Assembly (NCBI RefSeq): GCF_016097555.1
Contig: NC_054704.1
Location: 46,149,026-46,213,025 of the forward strand
Direction of reading: 5' to 3'
From: Gigantopelta aegis
Lineage: Eukaryota > Mollusca > Gastropoda > Neomphalida > Peltospiridae
Length of the DNA stretch: 64,000 bases
The notes under the pieces are model-generated. The model was given only the letters and a program-made list of their open reading frames with translations. It searched no databases and was not told the DNA's origin. The translations under genes and the position numbers were made by a program. Of this stretch, positions 1 through 12,225 are shown in pieces. Each line of letters opens with the position of its first letter. The stretch's first letter is position 1.

Positions 1-262
1 AGCACTAGAGCACATTGATTTATTCATCATCGTCTATTTGGTGTCAAACATTTGGTAATTCTGACATATATAGTCTGAGAGAGCAAACAAACTCACTACA
101 TTTTTCAGTTTGTAGCAAGGAATCTTTTTTGTGCAGACAGGATAGCACATACCACGGTCTTTCATATACCAGTCGTGGTGCACTGGCTGGAACGAGAAAT
201 AGATCAATTGGCCCTCCGACGGGGATTCGATTCTAGACCGACCGCGCATCAGGCGAGGGTTT
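1..262 (-). mobile_element. SINE, tail type 2, cut by window start
   Basis: The element reads on the minus strand. Its tRNA-like head lies near 262, followed by the shared central part (CCAGTGCACCACGACTGG, then GATGGTGCATATAAAAGATC-like). It ends in the tail ending GTGCTCTAGTGGTGTCGTTA, which I call type 2. The 3' end is cut by the window edge. Confidence 0.85.
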
Positions 263-494
263 TATCACTTTGCAAATCGACACACCTTTCGTAAAATGTA
301 CCAGCTGGAACTTTAGAAAACCAGTGGATATATATACCGATGCTTTTTTCTTCGTTTTTTTCTTCAGTTACAGACTCTTGACTCTTACTACGGTGTAAAA
401 GGCAAATTAAACGAATGTACAAACGACATTAATAGCAATAATGAAAACTGCAAAGAAACCAAATGAATATAAAGCTAATTTTCCACTTAGTTCA

Positions 495-603
495 GGGCCC
501 CGTTCCACAAAGCGATCTTAGCGCTAAGATCACCTTAAGTGCATATGTTAGCTGTGCAGATACGGTGATCTTAGGGCTAATATCGCTTCGTGGAACGGGG
601 TCC
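495..603. mobile_element. Palindromic MITE with GGGCCCCGTTCC ends
   Basis: The ends read GGGCCCCGTTCCACAAAGCG and the near-complement of that sequence. The arms continue through GATCTTAGCGCTAAGATC, so almost the whole 109 bp folds on itself. It has no coding capacity, as in non-autonomous DNA transposons. Confidence 0.7.
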
Positions 604-1485
604 TGGAGATTAGGGTGGGGTATACACGACAAAATCGTTTACTTAAAATTCATATATTTCGAGTTCAGGAAAGCAACTGGCTAATCATTGTTCTGCAATA
701 TAATCGTTATCTAAACTGGCAAAGCTTGCGTTTATTGAACCAAGTGCAATGCGTGTCCAGTGAACAAGGAAATGGTTAATATTTTGACACATTTACAGTC
801 CTTTTTATTGCTTCCGACTTCAAATGAATGTTACATGTGTTTATATATAGATAGAGAGATAGATAGTGCTTTATTTTTCACAAAAACTGTCAACAGATGC
901 AACGATTAGCTTCAAACAATTCAAACCCAACTGCTTTAGAGCATGCTGTACGCTGCGGTTTAAATTCACTTCTTCTTCTTTTTTTTTTCTTTTTTTGCTG
1001 GTCTTGTTAAAGCAAGTAACACTAGAATAATTCAACCACGACAGGAGATATTAATAATAAAAAACCCCACCCAAAACAAACAAACAAAACAAAACAAACA
1101 AACAAACATTTAAACAATTTAAACAATCTCTTTCTCGGATGATATTCTAAATATTAGTCCGTGTCGTATAAAAAAGAGAGAACTATTTCGGATGAACATT
1201 GTACAGGTGTGGTGCAGTATACTTTAGCATGCTCATATACCACGAAGGTTTCGAGCATGTCCGCCCCAGGGTTCGGTCTCTGGGAAGTCAGGGGTATTGA
1301 TTTTAAAGATAACAGTACACACCTAGCTCCTTTAAATATGTTTATAACTTTAGTCACGTAATTGATTTTAAGTCGCACAGTTCAAATGTTTCTTAACGTC
1401 CTTGCATCATAATGTCAGTGTTCGATATCAAGTTTTATTCCATGCAAACACCAAGACAGCAAATATAATGGGAACTTTACGTGAA
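604..1485. other. No gene seen
   Basis: AT-rich sequence with a GATA-like run at 849-870 and a CAAA-rich run at 1073-1107. No exon, RNA gene or recognised element. Confidence 0.4.
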
Positions 1486-1658
1486 CAGTGGTGGATCCAG
1501 AAAATCCATTTTGGGGGAGGGGGTAATGACATGAGGCGGAATGCCAAAGAAACTTTGGGGGAGGTTTGTAAGGGGATGAAAATTAATATATAATTAAATT
1601 ATAACTGTCGTAAAATTTAGGGGGCGGGCGCCGCCCCCTCCCCTTAGATCCGCCTCTG
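1486..1658. mobile_element. G-tract MITE (CAGNGGNGGATC family), copy 1
   Basis: It starts CAGTGGTGGATCC and ends with the inverted match GATCCGCCTCTG. G-rich and C-rich subterminal blocks lie just inside the ends. The 5-bp direct repeat GTGAA flanks it at 1481-1485 and 1659-1663. Its inside matches the copy at 50685-50886 in reverse orientation. Confidence 0.75.
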
Positions 1659-1763
1659 GTGAAATGAAGACTTGTCTACAACAGTAGTGGATTTCATTGT
1701 TTGTTTAGACACTTTTGTGTGTATATAAACATGTATGTCGTGTTCTGAATGAATCTAAATTTA

Positions 1764-2063
1764 GAGGCGAAACGTAGCCCAGTGGTAAAGCGCTCACTTG
1801 ATGCGCGGTCGGTTTGGGATCGATCCCTGTCAGTGGGCCCATTGGGCTATTTCTCGCTCCAGCCAGTGCACCACGACTGATATATCAAAGATCGTGGTAT
1901 ATGCTACCCTGTCTATGGGATGGTGCATATAAAAGATCCTTACTGCTAATCGGAAAGAGTAGCCCATGAAGTGGCGACAGCGGGTTTCCTCCCTCAATAT
2001 CTGTGTGGTCCTTAACCATATGTCCGACGCCATATAACCGTAAATAAAATGTGTTGAGTGCGA
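1764..2063 (+). mobile_element. SINE, tail type 1, full length
   Basis: A tRNA-derived head carries A box TAGCCCAGTGG and B box GGGATCGATCC. The central part with CCAGTGCACCACGACTG follows. The tail ends in CATATAACCGTAAATAAAAT and GTGTTGAGTGCG, which I call type 1. Confidence 0.85.
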
Positions 2064-2785
2064 CAGAGATCAGAAAATGTTTTTATGTTTGTTTGCAAGA
2101 CAACATATATGTTTTTGTTTTGAAACATGGGTCTAGTTTTTCAGAGCAGAAGATGGACGTATAGCGTAGTTCGGTGGCAATAACAATCAAGACACCAAAA
2201 CAAAATTAAAGACTTAACCCAAAATAGGGGGTTGGGGTTGCAACCGTGTTGTTCTTGGATTCTGTTTGTTGTTTGTTGTTGTTGGGGTTTGTTTTCTTCT
2301 TATATCTGATATGAACGATTTAATGTTCTCTTTTGTTGCTATGCACGAATATTTATTTGATTATTTTTTGTGGACATTCAGTAAAGCCATATTGTGGATT
2401 AATAATTAAAAAGTTCACCAAGTACCTACTGCGTTGCTCTTTCTTTAAGACAGTGGAAGCGTGACAAATGAACATAATGGAAACCAGAGCCCTACATACC
2501 CGCGTTATGTTGACACAACTTTGACATTGCAACTGTCGCATGGAAAACTGAACCGCGAAGGTAACGTGGTGTATGCACTGAATTCATTTCATTTTATTCA
2601 TATCTTTAATTTTTGTGTGCTTATAATCCAATTGAGGTTCAAGCACGCTGTCCTGGACACACAGCTCAACTATCTGATAATGTTTATCCATCGCAGTGGC
2701 TTAATGATTAGTGGGTGGTGGACATGCCGCATGTGGTGACGCGGTGAAGCGACCAAGCCATTGGTTCACATCCCAGTAAGGGAAG
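2064..2785. other. Mostly unassigned, with SINE-tail debris
   Basis: 2630-2685 contains GGTTCAAGCACGCTGTCCTGG, the reverse of the tail carried by the CCGGCC-headed SINE at 58866-59104. The rest shows no gene. Confidence 0.4.
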
Positions 2786-3112
2786 GAAGGAAGGAAATGT
2801 TTTATTTAACGACGCACTCAAAACAATTTATTTACGGTTCTATGGCTTCGAATATATGGTTAAGAACCACGCAGATATTGAGAGAGGAAACCTGCTGCCG
2901 TCACTTCATGGGCTACTCTTTTCGATTAAAAGCAAGTGATTTGTTTATATGCACCATCCCACAGACAGGATAGTACATACCAAGGCCTTTGTTACTCCAG
3001 TTGTGGAGTACTGGCTGGAACGAGAAATAGCCCAATAGGTCCACCAACGGGGATCGATCCTAGACCGACCGCGAATCAAGCGAATGCTTTACCACTGAGC
3101 TACGTCCCGCCC
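2786..3112 (-). mobile_element. SINE, tail type 1, full length
   Basis: Minus-strand copy running from the A-rich 3' end (GAAGGAAGGAAATG on the plus strand) to the tRNA head at 3112, where the plus strand reads CTACGTCCCGCCC. Confidence 0.85.
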
Positions 3113-3175
3113 ACACAGTAAGGGCTCCAACCGACAGACTCATTGGGGAAGTGTAAGGCCACTACAGGAGCAGAA

Positions 3176-3463
3176 AAAAAGACGCACTCGACACATTGTA
3201 TTTACGGTTATATAGGCGTCAGACATATGGTTAAGGACCACACAGATATTGAGAGAGGAAACCCGCTGTCGCCACTTCATGGACTACTCTTTTCGATTAA
3301 CAGCAGGGAATCTTTTATATGCACCATCCCACAGACAGGGTAGTACATACCACGGCCTTTGATTTACCAGTCGTGGTGCACTGGCTGGAACGAGAAATAG
3401 CCCAATGGGCCCACCGACGGGGATCGATCCCACACCGCCCGCGCATCGAGTGAGCGCTCTACA
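3176..3463 (-). mobile_element. SINE, tail type 1, head truncated
   Basis: Minus-strand copy with type 1 tail and central part. The head stops at the A box (GAGCGCTCTACAG). It sits 60 bp from the previous copy in the same orientation. Confidence 0.8.
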
Positions 3464-3560
3464 GGAGCAACTGCAGACTTTTCTAGGGAGGGTTTCAACG
3501 TCTAAAAAGGACACTAACATGCTTTATATAGAATATTTCTATGGTAGCAATGGTGTATGA

Positions 3561-3855
3561 GGGGCGGGATTTAGCTCAGTCGGTAAAGTGTTCGCTGGAG
3601 GTGCTTACATCGCAGGATCGAACCATCTCGGTGGATCCATTTAACTGATTTGTTTTTTCTCATTCCAACCAGTGCACTACACTAGTCAAATGCCGTGGTA
3701 TGTGTTTCCCAGCCTGTGGGAAAGTGCATATAAAAGATCCCTTACTGTATAAGTAAAACCTACGTGCCTTGATTACCAAATGTTTGACATCCAATAGCCG
3801 ATGATTAATTAATCAATGTGCTCTAGTGGTGTCGTTGAACAAAATAAACTTTAAC
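3561..3855 (+). mobile_element. SINE, variant head, tail type 2
   Basis: The head reads GATTTAGCTCAGTCGGTAAA, closer to a canonical tRNA A box than the other copies. The central part and type 2 tail follow. The same head variant recurs at 28332. Confidence 0.8.
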
Positions 3856-3972
3856 TATGTTGTATGCAAACCTCGACGTTCAAGAGTTATTACACTCGCT
3901 CACTATCATTCCTCCGAGACTAATTCAAAGTATGTTTAGCTCCCCTTAGCGTGTGGATTTATATGGTATTAT

Positions 3973-4196
3973 CTCGTTCTAGCCAGTGCATCACGACTGG
4001 TATATCAAAGGCCGTGGTATGTGCTATCATGTCTGTGGAATGGTGCATATAAAAGATCCCTTACTACTAATAGAAAAATGTAGCGGGTTTCCTCTCTAAG
4101 ACTATATGTCAGAATTACCAAATATGTGAAATCCAATAGCCGATGATTAATTAATCAATATGCTCTAGTGGAGTCGTTAAACAAAATAAATTTTAA
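3973..4196 (+). mobile_element. SINE fragment, head missing, tail type 2
   Basis: It begins within the central part (TCTCGTTCTAGCCAGTGC) and runs to the type 2 end. The sequence after both this copy and the one at 3561 is alike (TATGGTGTATGCAAACCTCG), so the two are probably a local duplication including flank. Confidence 0.75.
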
Positions 4197-4429
4197 CTAT
4201 GGTGTATGCAAACCTCGCCGTTTAAGAGGAGGAGTTAATACTCTCGCTCCCCATCACTTCCCCGAGACTACTTCAAGGAGAGTATTTTTTTTAGCTCCCC
4301 TTAGCATATGAATCTGTATGGTATTAATATAATAGTATCTTAAATGGCTCCCCATAATCTAAATTAGGAAAGCAACTAATTACTCCCCTCAATATATATT
4401 TTTTTCATTTCGAGGTCTGTGTATGCCTT

Positions 4430-4506
4430 GGCAAAGATGTCTGAACCATAATATATCCGACGACTTAATAACGGTACATAAAAATGTGTTGGTTGCGTCG
4501 TAAATC
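4430..4506 (+). mobile_element. SINE tail fragment, type 1
   Basis: A decayed tail with GATGTCTGAACCATAA and GTGTTGGTTGCGTCGT resembles the type 1 3' end. Confidence 0.5.
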
Positions 4507-4629
4507 AATTATTTATTCTTTCCTTCCTTCTTGGTTCTTTCTTTCTATTCAGTATTCGAATTATTATTTCGGAGAAAAAGTCAGTGTCCTATAGCAAATA
4601 GGATTGTTATACTAGCATTTCCAGTTCAG

Positions 4630-5322
4630 CAATCTAATTAAAATTAGCTCCACTATTACATGTGGATCTAACAGCAGCCAGTTGGAGCTCAAGTCCACCA
4701 ATCAAAACCTTACTTGCAGAATCATGCTAGTGATTTGAAAATAATTTGAAAATATTCCGAATTATCCTGAGGGTATACGATATGTTTCATGTGAATTACG
4801 AATGCCTTATTTAGACCAGTAGAACTAATTTTAATCAGATTGCTAACAATACTGCGTAGTCTCCAATGTCCAGGTAACATTTCGTCTGTAAATAATAATT
4901 TAAATATTGACCAATCACACTTCGCCTTTTATAACGTTATTTGGGAGCATACAAATTCTAAAAATATCGGGCGAGTCTATTTTAGTGGCCGCAGTACAGC
5001 GAACCATACCAATACGTACGGGATGGGTTATCAGTCTTCAAGTTTACATTAAAAAATATTTATTTATTTATAAAAAAACAAAACTAAATCAGTCTTCAGT
5101 TTTACATTACAAATTATTTATTTTATAAAATAAAACATGTTTTAAGGCATTCGTAATTCATACGAAACATGTTGTATACCCTCAGGATAATTCTGAATGT
5201 TTTCAAATTATTTTTAAATCACTGGCACGATTCTGCAAGTAAGGTTTTGATTGGTGGACATGAGCTCCAACTGGCTGCTATTAGATCCACATGTAATAGT
5301 GGAGCTAATTTTAATTAGATTG
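4630..5322. mobile_element. Palindromic MITE with CAATCTAATTAAAATTAGCT ends, 9-bp target duplication
   Basis: Arms of roughly 185 bp (4630-4815 and 5135-5322) are inverted copies, both ending CAATCTAATTAAAATTAGCT. The 9-bp direct repeat CCAGTTCAG flanks it exactly (4621-4629 and 5323-5331). A further terminal-like motif, inverted, sits at about 4814-4843, so the middle contains part of another unit. No transposase. 9-bp duplications are typical of Mutator-like and some other DNA transposons. Confidence 0.85.
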
Positions 5323-5331
5323 CCAGTTCAG

Positions 5332-6044
<713 letters not shown>

Positions 6045-6602
6045 CACTAAAATCAGAATTATTCTTGGGGCTCAACTAAACTTTTATTCTATCAGACAGG
6101 TCTAATACGAATTCGCAACCCCATCCCCACTCCCCAACCCCCACCTACCCCACCCCAATCATCCAACCTCAGACACGACGGGATATTTTCCGACATACTG
6201 GCATTTGCTGAACACTTTTTTTTTTTACCAGTTTAACTGTTTGTGAGACACTGACCGGTCTTCAACACCACTAATTTACCACAGATGTTGATAACGCATA
6301 CCGTCGCTCGATCCCAAGCAACATGGAATGTGTGAGACATAGCATGATCACAAACAACGACATCTTCTCCATGATCTGACTGGTTTCTCTGAACTGATAC
6401 ATGTCCTTGATACAAACTCCCCCCTTCCTCGTCCCCCCCCCCCCCCATATCAGTTTATTGCCTCATGTTTTGCAGCACAGAAGGACAAAGAACACTCCTG
6501 CAGAATATGCATTGGTATCTCAACTGTGATGATGAAGTGGTGAGGATTTGCGCACCAACAGAGCTTACAGATCTTCCTGGGGCCCTGCTTTTTAATTGTG
6601 TT

Positions 6603-7168
6603 CAGTGCACCACGACTGGCATATCAAAGGCCGTGTTTAGTGTTCACGTATACGGGCGGAAAATGCATTTAAAGTATTGCTCATTCTTAATCTAACTAAG
6701 ATCTGTATGCACTGCATCTTCGGTCAGTCTCGGGGCGGTTTAGGATCGATCCCATTGGGCTATTTCTCGTTCAAGCCAGTGCACCACGACTGGCATATCA
6801 AAGACCGTGGTTAGTGTTCACGTATACGGGCGGAAAATGCATTTAAAGTATTGCTCATTCTTAATCTAACTAAGATCTGTATGCACTGCATCTTCGGTCA
6901 GTCTCGGGGCGGTTTAGGATCGATCCCATTGGGCTATTTCTCGTTCAAGCCAGTGCACCACGACTGGTATATCAAAGGCCGTGGTATGTGCTACCTTGTC
7001 TGTTGGATGGTGCATATAAAAAATCACTTGTCACAAGTGAAAAAAATGTAGCAGGTTTCCTCTCTAAAACTACAATGTCAAAATTACCAAACTTTTTGAC
7101 ATCCAGTAGCCGATGATTAATAAATCAATGTGCTCTAGTGGTGCCCTTAAACACAAGTAACTTTAACT
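6603..7168 (+). mobile_element. SINE, tail type 2, with 174-bp tandem duplication
   Basis: CAGTGCACCACGACTGG recurs at 6603, 6777 and 6951, so a 174-bp segment (central part plus about 100 bp not typical of the SINE) is duplicated head to tail. The last unit continues into a normal centre and a type 2 tail ending near 7168. Confidence 0.75.
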
Positions 7169-7548
7169 TTTTCAACTTGGAAGTCTCTATCAGTAGATGA
7201 AACCTTTTATTTGTCCAATGAAAACAGCGCTTGCTTCCGTCACCTGGAAATGAAGTGGCATTGACTCTTGTCAGATCTGTAACACGAAACCCATAAGTGA
7301 AGCGGACAGTTAGATCTTTTCTTTTTCTTTTTTTCATTTAAGTTATGGTATTCAGAATTCCACCTGCATACCGCTCCAATTTCTAGACTTTTTTTCATCA
7401 GCATGTTATCATTTTTATACTAAACGACATAGCTACACGTAGTTCGAAATCGGACCTAGAAAATAGGACGTTTTAAAAAGGAATATCGCTTTAAAATGTA
7501 CTTTGGACTAAGCCACATGTTATTTTCTTGAAACTGTTGTTAGATTAT

Positions 7549-7550
<2 letters not shown>

Positions 7551-7598
<48 letters not shown>
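7551..7598. repeat. (CA)n microsatellite
   Basis: About 48 bases of CA dinucleotides. They occupy the place where the left half of the adjoining G-tract MITE would be expected. Confidence 0.95.
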
Positions 7599-7601
<3 letters not shown>

Positions 7602-8232
7602 AATTTTGCGATAGTTATAATTTTATTATATATTAATTTTCTTTCTTTTTTTTACGATCTCCCTCCAGGTAGTACTAAACCAAATAACTTCCGGCTGGGT
7701 CAAAGTTCGAGGTGCACCCAACTTTTGATAGAGAAGTGAACACCACAAGTCCTGTGATTGGTTATAAATGTGAGTGTGTTGGTTGTAAAAAATAATAGTT
7801 TTATCTGTGTAAAAAAAAAAAATGCAATTTTATTTCATCTAGTACCAATGTGTCAAGTAGCCTTGTGCTTGAAACATGTATGGGGTACCTGTAAAAAAAA
7901 GCACTCGAATTTTGTGCGGAACTAGGGTAGTCATAGACGCTATTCGTTATCTCAGAAACGAGCAGCTTGATCCCCAATTTTTTCTGATTCACTTTAAGTG
8001 TGAGGGGTGGTAGTATTTATATCCGTGGCGTTTATGTCGGTTGATACGTTGCAGGTAGGAGTTTTAGCCACATATGTTACTATTGTCGTCTATGGGATTT
8101 GATTTGGTAGTATACACCCTCCAAACCTCCCCAAAGTTCCCTTGGCATTCCACCTCATGCCACTGGACCCCCCCCCCCCACCCACCCACCCACCCCACCC
8201 CTCCTTAAATGGATTTTCTAGATCCGCCACTG
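7599..8232. mobile_element. G-tract MITE copy 2, left half lost, interrupted by another element
   Basis: 7599-7667 (CTAAATTTTG, ATTATATATTAATTTTC) and 8119-8232 (CTCCAAACC to GATCCGCCACTG) together match the right half of the copy at 50685-50886. The insertion at 7668-8118 splits it. Confidence 0.7.
7668..8118 (-). mobile_element. 451-bp non-autonomous element nested in a MITE, 5-bp duplication CTCCA
   Basis: The ends read GGTAGTACTAAACC and the inverted GGTGTATACTACC. CTCCA flanks both sides (7663-7667 and 8119-8123). It is the reverse-orientation relative of 48446-48853. Shared inner phrases include TACAGGTACCCCATACAT and AAGCACAAGGCTACTTGACA (read from its own strand). No transposase. Confidence 0.75.
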
Positions 8233-8847
8233 GTACACATATATTCATTGTATCACATTCAAGGGCCCGTACAGTTTGAAAATAGCTAAGGAATGGGAAA
8301 TTCAAGGGCCAAAGGGTCCAAAACTGTTAGAGAGGATTTCGGAGCATAGCTTGATAACATTTTGACATTTTGACAGTTCACAAACGACATTTCCAGTATT
8401 TTGAGTTCAATAACAGGGAAAGGGAGCGGGGCATGCCCCCCACTCTGTTACACCGCCACTGTATCCATATGGTAAATAAAACCATGTAAGTATTGTTATC
8501 TGCGTGGATACCAGACCAAAACAATAATGCATGTCGATTCTCCGTGGCCCGATAAGCTTGGATTTATACTCTGTTTACTAACGTTGCGACCTAAACAGTT
8601 ATTAAATTAGAGCTCCCCGTTTGAACAGTGTGTAGCGGCACGTAAAGTGGATTTTAAACGGCGACAGATTTGATTTGTAATTTCGTCGACTTACGGCTTG
8701 ACCGGGTACCTGCCATGTGATACGTGGCAACAATAACAACAACAAACATGCGTTCCGTGGCCCCGGGCAGTGCTAGACTATTGATCCGAGACCGTAACCT
8801 GTCTCGTGCTTCAGTACTAAGTACTATTAAAAGGTGGGGTTTTTTTG

Positions 8848-8935
8848 TAGTTTAACGTTTCCACTAGAGCACATTGATTTATTAATCATCGGCTGTTGGA
8901 TGCCGTGACCATTTTGTAATTTTGACATAATAATT
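8848..8935 (-). mobile_element. SINE tail fragment, type 2
   Basis: Minus-strand type 2 tail (plus strand TTTAACGTTTCCACTAGAGC), truncated after about 85 bp. Confidence 0.7.
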
Positions 8936-8968
8936 TTAGCATAATAAAATAAAATTTGAGCGACTACA

Positions 8969-9268
8969 AAAAAGTTTGTTTTGTTTAACGACATCATTAG
9001 AGCATAAATTTATTGATCGTTGGCTATTGGATGTCAAACATTTGATAATTTTAACATATAGTCTTAGAAAGGAAACCCGCTATATTTTTCCATTAGTAGC
9101 AAGGGATCTTTTATATACACTATCTTACAGACAGGATAGCCACATACCATGGCCTTTGAAATTACCAGGCTGGAACGTGAAATAGGCCAATGGGCCCACC
9201 GACGGGGATTGATCCTAAACCGACCGTGCATCAAGCCAGCGCTTTACCACTGGGCTACGTCCTGCCCC
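8969..9268 (-). mobile_element. SINE, tail type 2, full length
   Basis: Minus-strand copy from the tail (plus strand TTTGTTTTGTTTAACGACAT) to the tRNA head ending CTACGTCCTGCCCC. Confidence 0.85.
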
Positions 9269-9910
9269 AAAAGTAGTATCCAACCCACGTGTTAAACACA
9301 GAGGACTACACTTTTCGTAAATATTAACTCGTCTGTCCGTCTGTCTGTTTGCCTATTTGTCTGTCTGTCTATTCATCCGTCTGTCTTGTTCTAAACACTG
9401 ACGACTTTGTTCCCTGACAAAGACAATTAAAGATGACGTGTGTGACAAAATCGATGTTGGTTGTCATTTTAAAAATCCATTGGCTGTCTAGATCCTATTC
9501 AATGACAAAACCTAGTAATTCACTTTTTGTCAAAAGTTTGTTAATATAATTGTTTAAGATACTAGGTTATGCCCCGGTTACTTTTCAGTATAAATTATTA
9601 CAAACTGAACTAAAACAACCTTGTTTTACCATTAAATCTTCATCATCACAAATCTAGAACCTGGTACTACTACCTCCAATGACCAAAATCAGTTTTCAAG
9701 CCAAAATATGTTTCTTAAATAATAATAAGTAAGTAGTTCATGTATTCTAGATTAAAAAAAAAAAAAAGACCAGAAAACGTAAATATGCATGAAAATTCAT
9801 GGTAATTAACTGTGGAGCTGGAAGCACCTTGAAGTAATTTATTCATTATTCATGCCATCTCGATAAATACCAGGTAAATATAGAATACGTAAAAACTCTC
9901 AATACCAGGT
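9269..9910. other. No gene seen
   Basis: A CTGT-rich simple stretch lies at about 9330-9385 and an A run at 9752. Otherwise unassigned AT-rich sequence. Confidence 0.4.
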
Positions 9911-10236
9911 TTAAAGGCATACTGTCACGGATTTAATGATATTATTTCTCTAAAAATGATTAATAAATGAAAATTGCATCAATATTTGGAAACCAAATCT
10001 GGCTATCGCATCACCTTAAGTGAACCACGATGGAGTGAAATCCATGTTAGTTTTCGAATTATGGACCATTGCCATAATTAAATTATTTTTTACTAAATAT
10101 CATTAATAGGTGGGTATGGTGGTTACGTAGATGGTTGAATAATGTGCATTTAGGGATAAATCAAATGCTCATGTTCTCAGGTAATACTTTGTTAGGCCAT
10201 ATAATAGATGAGTGGTCTGTGACAATATGCCTTTAA
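9911..10236. mobile_element. MITE with TTAAAGGCATA ends at TTAA sites
   Basis: The left end TTAAAGGCATACTGTCAC and the right end read in reverse (TTAAAGGCATATTGTCAC) are inverted repeats. TTAA occurs at both borders, as in piggyBac-type insertions. It is 326 bp with no ORF. Confidence 0.75.
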
Positions 10237-10623
10237 ACTCCGTCTGTACGGATAACTACTTCTAGGCACCTTTTTGTCTGCAGTACAATCCAGGTGGTAC
10301 TTAATTAATTCCCAGGTGTATAGATATACATGTATATAAAGAAATAATGTAAGCTAATTTGACCTTCTTATGATTGGGTTTTGTATTACGTTGTGAGTCA
10401 AACGGTATATATATCTACGTTTTAGAAATGATTAGTCAGTAGTGTATTCAAAATAATTACTCATGACTCACACTATGGGTTGTATACCTGTACAGTTATA
10501 TACGCATGTACATGTATATGAAGAGTACACGGGGAAAAGCGATCGAAGTCACATTTGTTCAGGTTTAAAGAAATATTGGTTTTAAAGGATGATGCTGCAT
10601 GGATGTGTTCACTGCTCATAAAC

Positions 10624-10925
10624 TGGGGAGGGACGTAGCCTAGTGATAAAGCGCTTGTTTGATGCGCGTTCGGTTTGGGATCGATCCCCGTCGGTGGGCC
10701 CATTGCGTTATTTCTCGTTCCAGTCAGTGCACCACGAGTGCTATCCTGTCTGTGGGATGGTGCATATAAAAGATCCCTTGCTACCAATCGAAACGAATAG
10801 CCCATTAAGTGGCGAAAGCGGGTTTCCTCTCTCAATATCTGTGTGGTCCTTAACCATGTCTGACACCATATAACCGTAAATAAAATGTGTTGAGTGCGTC
10901 GTTAAATAAAACATTTCCTTCCTTC
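10624..10925 (+). mobile_element. SINE, tail type 1, full length
   Basis: The head GGGACGTAGCCTAGTGATAA, then the centre (a short deletion after CACCACGAGT) and the type 1 tail ending AAATAAAACATTTCC. Confidence 0.85.
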
Positions 10926-10950
10926 ATAATACCTTGCGCTGATAAAAAAA

Positions 10951-11279
10951 AGTTAAAAGTTAAAGTGTTTTGTTTAACGACACCACTAGAGCACATTGAA
11001 TTAGTGATCATCGGCTATTGGATGTCAAACATTTGGTAATTTTGACATAGTAGTATAGTCATAGAGATGAAACCCGCTAAACAAAAATGCCATCAGTAGC
11101 AAGGACAATTTTATATGCACCATCCCACAGACAGGATAGCACATACCATGGCCTTTGATATACGAGTCGTGGTGCACTGGCTGTAACGAGAAATAGCCCA
11201 ATGGACCCAACGACAAGGATCGATCCTAGACCAACTGCGCATCAAACAAGCGCTTTACCGGCTGGACTACGTTCCGTCC
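10951..11279 (-). mobile_element. SINE, tail type 2, full length
   Basis: Minus-strand copy, tail-to-tail with the SINE at 10624, running to a head with GACTACGTTCCGTCC on the plus strand. Confidence 0.85.
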
Positions 11280-12000
11280 TTGCTCTGACAAAGCCGTCAC
11301 ATAACTAGACTTGAGTGTTATCGTACTTAATTCGAGTGTCTGAAAGCGAGCTTTTATTTGAATACAGCTATTTGTAATCGATTTGTTCATTGACTGTTCA
11401 AAACAAATATCGTCTCGGAACGTCACCTTTGGCCCCATTTTGTTTACTACTGCTATTCCACGCACGTTCTCTCTTGTATATATATACATGCTGGGCGATG
11501 TCAAACTGTATATCTGTTCTAATATCACTGTTTTAAAATGTGCTGAATACAAGAGTCGTCAAATATAATATGACTTTCATTTAATTATAATACCTGTAAA
11601 AGAATGTGTTCATTGACTAACCGGAAATCTCGTCCTGGAATGTAACCTTTGACCCCGTTTACTACTACACCATGCACACAAACTCATATGTAGATACCGT
11701 GCGACGTTAAATTAGGAATTTGTTCTAGTAGTCGAGTATAGTATTACATATATTCATTTGTTTTGCTTTAAAAGCAAAAATGAGTAATAATGAAACATTA
11801 CAACAACAAAATAGTACAAAAACGCTTTTCATATACAGACTACATGTAGTAAATATAATCCATCTTACGTAGCAATTACTTTTTAGTCTCAAACAAAATA
11901 CATTACGCTATTTATACAATAGTTTTATACTACACAGTAATGTTAAGATGCAATTTTTTCTTACATTTAAGGGGACTATTCTGAGTTTATTGCCAATAAT
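11280..12000. other. No gene seen; two diverged copies of a short segment
   Basis: 11385-11480 and 11605-11690 share phrases (TGTTCATTGACT, TCTCG..GGAA.GT.ACCTTTG, CCC.TTT.CTACTAC), so an approximately 220-bp spaced duplication of unknown origin is present. No coding support. Confidence 0.4.
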
Positions 12001-12210
12001 ATATATATATATTATATATTATATTATATTATATTATATTATATTATATTATTATATATATTATATTATATTATATTATTATATATATATTATATTATAT
12101 TATATTATATTATATTATATTATATATTATATATTATATTATATTATATTATTATATTATATTATATTATATTATATTATATTATATTATATTATTATAT
12201 ATATTATATT
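12000..12210. repeat. ATATT-type pentanucleotide microsatellite
   Basis: About 210 bases of TATAT/ATATT repeats with irregular phase, adjoining the Tc1 remnant. Confidence 0.9.
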
Positions 12211-12225
12211 TGTTATTATATTTGT

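Noticed and set aside
3564-3640. tRNA genes at SINE heads
   Set aside because: A and B boxes are present but cloverleaf pairing is not evident, and each is fused to the SINE body, so they are SINE promoters.
9911-10236. Larger composite transposon spanning the 9-11 kb repeats
   Set aside because: The TTAA MITE and the SINEs around it have independent borders. Nothing joins them into one unit.
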